From contig CP126197.1 of NCBI GenBank assembly GCA_030272155.1, positions 4,022,001 through 4,086,000 of the forward strand: a stretch of DNA of 64,000 nt. Direction: 5' to 3'. Of this stretch, positions 58,289-64,000 are shown piece by piece (the stretch's first letter is position 1; each line of letters opens with the position of its first letter). This DNA comes from Tetradesmus obliquus (Eukaryota; Chlorophyta; Chlorophyceae; Sphaeropleales; Scenedesmaceae). Under the pieces are notes generated by a model, which saw only the letters and a list, made by a program, of their open reading frames with translations, did no database searches and had not been told where the DNA came from. The position numbers were made by a program, and so were the translations under genes.

Positions 58289-60955
58289 TCACCAGTGCAA
58301 CGAGTAGCTGGCTTGCTGCATCAGCGGGTGGCACAGGTACGCGCCCAGCGTGAACGCCGTCACTGCCAGGTAGGGTGCTCGCAGGAATTCCTTGTAGTAG
58401 TCCTTGGGCAGCTGCTGGCGGCCGTCAGCAATGGCTGCAAAAGGCAAAGTGCTGGTGCGTGCCTTCACCTGCGTGCAGACGGCAGCAGCAGCAGCAGCAG
58501 CAACAGAGGTGAAAGGCCTCAGCAGTATGGTTCCTGCAAGCAACACAGGCAGCTGCAACGTGGTGCGCTATGCTCTGGTCCATGCAGCTGCCTTTACCAT
58601 GCAGCTGGTGCGCGACTTTATCTGCAGGCAGAAGACAGCAGCAGAAGCAGCAGCATTCTGTTCCTGCAAGCAATGCAGCCAGCTGTGCCGCACTTCATCA
58701 CGCTCTGGACAGTAACCGCTGCTACAGCAATGATGCAGCAATAACATTACTAGCACACTACAGAGCTGCTCCAGCTGTCTCACACCACACCACACCACAC
58801 CACACCACACCACACCACACCACACCACATCACACCACACGAGCCGCACCTTCTCGAATGCCTCGCCATACTTGGCCTGCAGCCGCCTGTCGCCGTGCCA
58901 GCAGCCGAACAGGTGGTGCGCCATGAGCCCCAGGCTGGTCGTGACCATGAAGCTGTTGCCCACCCACAGCGTGTGCGCGAAGCACCACAATGCCTGGCCA
59001 ACCGCCTGTACAAGAAGCAACATCAGCAGCAGCCAGCAGCAGCGACAGCGGCGTGAGGGGTTCTGAGAGTGAGCGTATGTGATTGTCAAACAGGATGCAC
59101 CTCCATGTGCAACCACCTGCCACCCGCACGGTGCATGTGCTGCACAACGCAGCAATTCACTGTGCATGCTCCAATGCAGCTCCTCCAACACGCATCATCT
59201 TGGTCAAGTGCAACCGTCATCATCAGCATCAGCACCCCACCTGCGGGTGCCGTGTGATGCGCATGATGCCAGTCTCCCACAGGTGCAGCTTCGGCTCATC
59301 CACAGCAGCCACCTCCAGGATGTTGAAGGTGCTGGGGTACAGGAAGTAGAACGACACAAAGTTGAGCAGCCACACAAACTCGTGCATGCCAGTTACACCC
59401 CGCAGGTCCCACAAGGGGGTGCCGCTGTAGCGGTGGTTGATGAAGTACACCAGGGCTACTGTTGCCAGGGGCAGGCTGACCAGGGCAAACATCACACGGT
59501 AGGCGCGCGCACCGATCAGCTTCTCTCCTGCAAGGTGTAGGAGGGCAGCGGCGGAGTGGAATTGTGAGGCCAACAGTGGAACAACAGTGCGGAAGCGCAG
59601 CATGCACTTGTGCCAAGGAACAAACTCAACTGCCAGGCTGTGTGCCATGCGCTTCCCTGACTGCCAGTGCATGTCAAATCACGCGCACCGCCCACTGCTC
59701 AACTGCACAGGGACGCTGGCTGCAGCACCCATACAAGCAAATCCATCCAGTACTGAACTGTGTGCACACTGCTGCAAGGCGTAGTGCCGCCACAGAGTGC
59801 TGCCTACGGCGCTGCTCCACACGCACCCTGTGGCCGCAGGCCTGCAAGCCCGCTGTGGAACAGAGCAAACACTCCCAGGATGAGCAGGATGGTTGCCTCT
59901 GTGTTGTCATTTGTGAATGACTTAAGCAGCGCTAAGTAGTCCTCAGCAAGGCCACCACCAGGCCTGATCCACACCTGTGGCAACACAAAGCATGCGCATA
60001 TGTCAGTGTTGTACCATGCAAGTATTAGGTGTGTGTAGGAATGTGTTGCGGTTTGTCCAATGCAGTGATGTCAGTAGCACTGCAGCACTGGGAGAATGAC
60101 GCTAAGCTGCTAGCAGAGAAAACACTGTGAGCTGAACTGTGAAGCTGTGCCATGCTGGCACGTGCAGATGGACGGGCACTTTGGCAAAGCGTTGCAGGAG
60201 TTGAACAGTTGCGCACAGCTCTGCGCTGCTCTTGCTCAGTGTGAAGGTGACGGGGCACAACTATGAAATCATTACATGCCCAAATGTGACAAACTGGTGT
60301 CGTGCATCTGCTGCTGGTCAAGCTTGACGCTAACTAGCACTGCCACGCATGGACGGAGCAGCAGTAGCACATATCGCATCATGCATGGTGAGCTGCTGGT
60401 ATGCAAGCGCGTGCTGGAGAGACCTATCACAAAGGTGTGACATGTGGATTTCAAGCACACGCAACTTGGCAGCTTCTGATCAGGCAGAGCTGGTGGTGTA
60501 AGCCCCTTCTCACAGCAAGGAGTTACGCTCCAACAATAGTGCACTGTGCCAGCAGCTGCTAGTGACTGGCATTCACTGTGGCTGGGACCCACCATGTACA
60601 TTGCTCCCAGCACTCCGGTAAGCAGCACACCAAAAACACCCCAGGACTTCAAAGACTGCTTGCTGAGGTCGAATGCTGCTGCATCTTCACCCACACGCTG
60701 CTGCTCTGCTGTCTGCAGGTCAACCTGCTCTGGGGCCTGAGTCCTGCAGCTGGTGAGAAGCCTGCTGCTGCCGCTGCTGCCCTGGCTGCTGCTGCTTGGC
60801 TGCAGCCCTGACGACGATTTTGAGCGTACTGCAGCTGCAACTGTGCTAATGAGCGGATGCTGCGGCCGCAGCAGGCGCTGCTGCTGCCTGTGGCCAGTGT
60901 GCAGCTGTGCTGGCCTCATTCTGCTGATATATGCCTGCATTGTGTACCGAAGCAC
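58289..60955 (-). CDS. Z-ISO: 15-cis-zeta-carotene isomerase
   Basis: Five exons: 60955-60593, 59974-59827, 59527-59241, 59005-58850, 58468-58289; sum 1134 nt, 377 aa. Family knowledge: a heme-containing NnrU-related membrane protein of the plastid that isomerises the 15-cis bond of tri-cis-zeta-carotene in carotenoid synthesis. Seen: a Ser/Arg/Gln-rich plastid leader (~100 residues), LKSWGVFGVLLTGVLGAMYM, ILGVFALFHSGLAGLRPQGE (HSGLA), GARAYRVMFALVSLPLA, FVSFYFLYPSTFNILEVAAV, HLWETGIMRITRHPQ (conserved His of the RHPQ block), FAHTLWVGNSFMVTTSLGL, HHLFGCWHGDRR, STLPFAAIADGRQQLPKDYY, and LGAYLCHPLMQ at the end. These cover the whole family core in order. Length is normal. The start is the first ATG; a second at 60940 is possible. 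Confidence 0.93.
58781..58840 (+). repeat. (CACAC)12 pentanucleotide repeat in a Z-ISO intron
   Basis: Period-5 CACAC array with one CACAT unit, lying directly after the donor of Z-ISO exon 4 on the minus strand (read there as GTGTG units). Confidence 0.9.
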
Positions 60956-61579
60956 ACAAACGGTGGCTACTCTGCAATTACTTGTTGAATAAGATGTCGA
61001 TTACGTTCACGAACTCAGCTGTGTGCACAAGAGCACCGAACGTATCCAAGTGCGATCTTGCAGGGCAGGCACAACGCAATCAGTGACACTAACATGAATA
61101 AAAGACAGTGATCAGCACAATGTGTGTCTGCAAGTACCGCATTCGATCGGTTTGGGCCCACTCTCCCAGTGGTTACTACTAGTCCCTGAATGACATCCAC
61201 CTCGCGACCTTGTGGTTAGCCCACCTAACCACAAGGTGGCGAGTCAGTGCCTGCGTCTGCGCATGTTGAAGTTGGTCACAGTATACGCTGAAAAGGGTTA
61301 TTGAGGCGAACAAGCACGCCCCTCACATCAGGATGCCAGTGACCAATGTCAAGATGATGACGGCCAGGCTGGCCCGCTGCTGGATTCATCACCAGCCGAT
61401 CATGTTTCCATGAGCTTCCTACCACACCCTTGAGCAGTATCAGCTTCAAAACATCAAATATCGACTGCTTAGATTGGGTCTTCACACCTGCGGGTACACA
61501 TTGGCAGGTGTACTAGCTGCGTCTCTGTATGGGCAATGCCACCTGGCACAGGGCAGCTGCACATAGCACACATGCCCCA
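60956..61579. other. Z-ISO upstream region
   Basis: It lies between the Z-ISO start and the glycosyltransferase stop (both minus strand). It contains the 19-bp-stem inverted repeat at 61201-61243; no gene seen. Confidence 0.45.
61201..61243. repeat. Near-perfect hairpin, 19-bp stem and 5-nt loop
   Basis: CTCGCGACCTTGTGGTTAG pairs with CTAACCACAAGGTGGCGAG around CCCAC, with one mismatch. It lies 340 nt downstream of the glycosyltransferase stop and ~250 nt upstream of the Z-ISO start, so it could be a 3'-UTR structure, a small-RNA source or a relic of a small element. Confidence 0.85.
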
Positions 61580-62962
61580 TCAGTTGCTGCCTGCTTTGCC
61601 CAGCATGCCCTGGATAAACTTCACCGCTGCCTGCTTGCCCTGTCTCTCCTGCATCTGCTGACTTAGCGCCACAGCCGCCTGCTTGAACCCTTCCAAACCA
61701 CTCAGCACTTCCTGCAGGTCTCCTGCAAGCTGCTCTGCTGTTATTTTGCTGGCGGGCTTGCATGCCAGCCGGCCAGCCTTCCTGCGCTGGATTATGTCAC
61801 CCCAAACGGCTGGTCTGCTGCTTGCGCCACTGGCAGCACCAGCGCAGGCACGCCTGCATGCACACAAAACACAGCAAAGCACACAGCTCACAGCGTAGAT
61901 TTGGTCGTCACCGAGCATTGCAGTGATGGTGGCAGGACACGTGATGGCCCAGCATCAGCATGTTGCTGCTTGAAGACGTTGATAAATCATCACAACAGGG
62001 TTAACCAGAGAATGCACCAGCTAGCACGTCGCTCAAGTTGTTATCTGCCAAGTGACTTTGCATCTCAGGATACAGCATTTCCAATGTTTTGTCCTGCTTA
62101 ACATGTGCTTTGCATGCTTAAGCTCTGTGTATTGCAGCGCCTCTTGCCTGCACTGGGCCAAGGAAACCTTTGGCATGCAGTGACCCATTTCATACTCTCA
62201 CACTCTCACACCTTGAAATGCCCTGCACCACAATCACATCGCGTGTCACTACCCCAGTGGGACATGGCCACCAGAAGCGGTCGCTAGCCTGCTTGCATGC
62301 ATGCGACTGCAGTCATTCTGTCATCACCGCGCCACACCTCACCTGCTGCTACTACTGCATGCGTGGTGCCCATGCCGCCATGGTGCACTGCCAGGTCTAC
62401 AAGCGGCAGCAGCAGGCTGTGCGGCACTGGCACATCCAGCCACATGTAAGGCGGCGGCCCAGCAGCAGCTTCAGCTGACAATGCACTGTCAGTGCTGCTG
62501 CTGCTGCTACTGCTGTCGATAGCAGCTGGGTGTGGCAGGACAGCTGCCCCTCCTGCGAGGTCTGCACACACCAGCAGCAGCACGCAGACCACACTTAGAA
62601 GGCAGCTGTCAATTTAACAAGGGGAGCTGGCTATAGCCAGGCCCTGCTGCAGATAACAACAAACAACACATCTCTGTGCCTCAATTGTAGTCAGCTGCAA
62701 TCAAGCATGCTGCACCTGTACGCAGTACCCAGCGTGCACATTCACTGACATGCGCGGTATACAGGAGATCCAAGATGCTGAGTCAACGGCTTATCTGCCC
62801 TCATCTGTGGCGCAGTGGATGATAGCACAGCAGGGCTGCTGCCGCTGCACACGCAGCACAGCACCCGCCAGCACTGCCAGAATGGCTGTGGCCTCTTCAG
62901 TGCTGAACATGCAGCCCAGCATGGACCCAAGCCCAATGTACACCACACGCCGCCCTGCTGAC
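61580..62962 (-). CDS. GT-B glycosyltransferase, UGT80/GT28-like C-terminal half, with a 1-nt frameshift
   Basis: Exons: ~62962-62785, 62561-62343, 61853-61580. Seen: GRRVVYIGLGSMLG and TAILAVLAGAVLRVQRQQ (the start of the GT-B nucleotide-binding half), PLVDLAVHHGGMGTTHAVVA (the HHGGxGTT sugar-nucleotide signature), then VPALVLPVAQAADQP, VWGDIIQRRKAGRLACKP and ITAEQLAGDLQEVL up to the stop. This order is that of sterol 3-beta-glucosyltransferases and related bacterial GT28 enzymes. At ~61801-61807 the frame shifts by one base between DQP and WGDII: reading the family motif needs one more A in CCCCAAACGG. The donor after exon 62962-62785 is also non-standard (perhaps GC). Exons for the N-terminal acceptor-binding half were not identified and would lie beyond 63.0 kb, where a transposon begins. 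It is either a pseudogene or an assembly error. Confidence 0.68.
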
Positions 62963-63253
62963 CTGCACATGCAATCAGCAGTTGTGCATGTGTTTGGATG
63001 AGTGGTGTGTCACTGTGCAAACAGGCCAGTGGATGTAGCTGCAGCTGATGAACAAAGCCCTGTGCAGTTGGCTGCTGGCAACCCCCGTGCACAGTACCAG
63101 AGGGTTCTGGGGGCGTGAATATAGGCGCTTGGTGAGGGTGCTGAGGTGTGGTGCCAGCAAGTCAGAATGGGAAGAGACACAAGCATGGGCACAACAGCAC
63201 CGTGATCTGCTTGCCAAGACTTACCTCTAAGCTACCTGCAAGCTGATGCAGGC

Positions 63254-63278
63254 CTCACTACTAGTGACTAGTAGTGAG
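63254..63278. repeat. Perfect 12-bp-arm palindrome at the transposon edge
   Basis: CTCACTACTAGT-G-ACTAGTAGTGAG directly abuts TAGGGATG. The right arm's last eight bases (GTAGTGAG) are where a hAT 8-bp target duplication would lie. Confidence 0.8.
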
Positions 63279-63286
63279 TAGGGATG

Positions 63287-63428
63287 TAAAGGCCGTAGAC
63301 GTGGGCTCTACGGCGTAGGTGACTACGGCGTAGACTACGGCGTAGGTGTGAAGCGGGGCCGTAGCAGCCGTAGGCGCCCTACGGGTGGCCTACGGTGGTT
63401 ACCTACGGCTGCTTCACCGTAGGCTGAA
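63287..63428. repeat. Cluster of CTACGGCGTAG/CCGTAGG subterminal motifs
   Basis: At least nine copies of CTACGG / CCGTAG in both orientations lie in ~140 bp, with a larger imperfect inverted repeat between TGAAGCGGGGCCGTAGCAG and CTACGGCTGCTTCA. Dense short subterminal motifs are binding sites for hAT transposases in characterised elements. Confidence 0.8.
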
Positions 63429-63744
63429 GTGCTGTTTTGCTCGAACGGCGCCGTTCAAGCCGAACAAGCACTGATCCGTGCATATAACCCAACATACAAT
63501 GATTTATAGGGTGCTCAGGGGTGAATCGCATCGATCCTTTTGAATTTGGTCAAATGACAAGACCGCGCGGCTTTAAAGTAGCTCGATCACAGTGCTAAAG
63601 GGTCTTATCGACTACACAAATTACGTCTTACATATTACACAACAACTGAAACACGTAAAGCAAGGTGTTGGGGGAGCCGGTAGCAAACATCGAAGCACTG
63701 TAGTCTCTGAATGAGGGGGCTCCTTCAACAGACAGCGATGCTTC

Positions 63745-64000
63745 GCAGCGCTGCCTGTGCTTCCTGGCCTCTACATAGAGCTCAAAGACGAGAGGAGCAA
63801 GCAGTTCCAATGGGAGGGCGAGGGGGAGGTTGGCGCCCTGTCCAGTGACGGCTGGAAGAGGAAGGCGGAAGGGCAGGCAACGCCGCTGGTGAACTTCAAC
63901 CTGCTGAGTCCCAATGGCGGCAGCATGTTTCTAGAGATCCTGACAGCACGCGGTGTGATCAAGAACGCGCAGTGGATCTGTGACAGACACATCGAGATGG
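63745..64000 (+). CDS. hAT transposase fragment (DUF659-like), partial
   Basis: An open frame without an ATG runs to the window end. Seen: LPVLPGLYIELKDERSKQFQ, then ALSSDGWKRK (family: SDGWT), PLVNFNLLSPNGGSMFLEIL (family: PLINFM..SPKG..FL) and VIKNAQWICDRHIEM. This is the start of the DUF659/RNase H-like core of hAT transposases, including the Asp of SDGW. The BED finger and upstream exons were not identified; the beginning and the end are missing. Confidence 0.62.

Larger units (their letters stand above)
63279..64000 (+). mobile_element. Left end of a hAT-type DNA transposon (cut by the window end)
   Basis: The terminal TAGGGATGTAAAGG fits the short hAT terminal-repeat pattern. It is followed by a cluster of subterminal repeats (63287-63428) and then, after ~300 bp, a transposase-like frame that runs off the window. 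The right end is not available. Confidence 0.6.

Noticed and set aside
58781-58840. CACAC array as a telomere-like or CRISPR-like repeat
   Set aside because: Simple period-5 microsatellite without spacers; it is intronic.

Overview
This window is nuclear DNA of a green alga. The reasons are plant-type plastid genes (stay-green Mg-dechelatase, 15-cis-zeta-carotene isomerase, an adenylate kinase with a transit peptide), dense short GT-AG introns, moderately high GC, and CAG/CTG trinucleotide runs everywhere, together with chlorophyte-style long low-complexity protein tails. A Chlorophyceae (Scenedesmus- or Chlamydomonas-like) alga fits best; the species cannot be named from the sequence alone. 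No bacterial, viral or organellar gene order is seen.

Layout, left to right. 0.9-3.7 kb (+): stay-green/SGR with a giant Gln/Ser tail. 8.1-9.8 kb (-): METTL13/EEF1AKMT-type methyltransferase, with a leucine-rich-repeat-like fragment behind it (10.0-10.4 kb, -). 10.7-13.6 kb (+): AIDA-family protein (C2-type membrane-binding C-terminus), nine exons. 15.6-19.9 kb (+): Aurora/CALK-like Ser/Thr kinase. 23.3-28.5 kb (+): ammonium transporter with a roughly 535-residue cytoplasmic tail. 30.1-43.7 kb (+): a very large receptor-type adenylate cyclase with extracellular PAN/Apple and C-type-lectin modules, one membrane segment and two class III cyclase domains. 44.8-46.7 kb (-): small dual-specificity-type phosphatase. 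47.0-51.0 kb (+): plastid-type adenylate kinase, divergent from the phosphatase. 52.6-57.6 kb (-): a secreted, probably GPI-anchored surface protein built from four copies of a cysteine-rich domain that I do not recognise. 58.3-61.0 kb (-): Z-ISO. 61.6-63.0 kb (-): GT-B (UGT80/GT28-like) glycosyltransferase with an apparent 1-nt frameshift. 63.28 kb to the end: the left end of a hAT-type transposon. A 0.7-kb terminal-inverted-repeat element sits inside an intron of the surface-protein gene.

Exon models were built by hand from similarity plus splice phase. For seven genes (SGR, AIDA, kinase, ammonium transporter, phosphatase, adenylate kinase, Z-ISO) the exon lengths sum to an exact multiple of three, and the cyclase stays in frame through more than 20 exons. 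Individual exon edges may be off by a base or so.

Themes. (1) Exon-intron junctions in the cyclase and adenylate kinase genes have been tandemly duplicated again and again, leaving decaying copies of exon ends with their splice sites in the flanking introns. (2) CTG runs in introns sit directly against 3' splice sites and end in the CAG acceptor, while CAG/AGC/GCA runs in exons encode Gln/Ser/Ala. (3) The two cyclase domains complement each other: C1 keeps the metal-binding aspartates, C2 has lost them but keeps the Asn-x-x-x-Arg pair and an adenine-type Asp, the same division of labour as mammalian transmembrane adenylate cyclases. (4) The surface protein is made of phase-0 exons each carrying the back half of one domain, a Ser/Thr/Pro linker and the front half of the next. 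The genes are not an operon; sensing and signalling (cyclase, kinase, phosphatase, ammonium transport) and plastid metabolism simply lie side by side.
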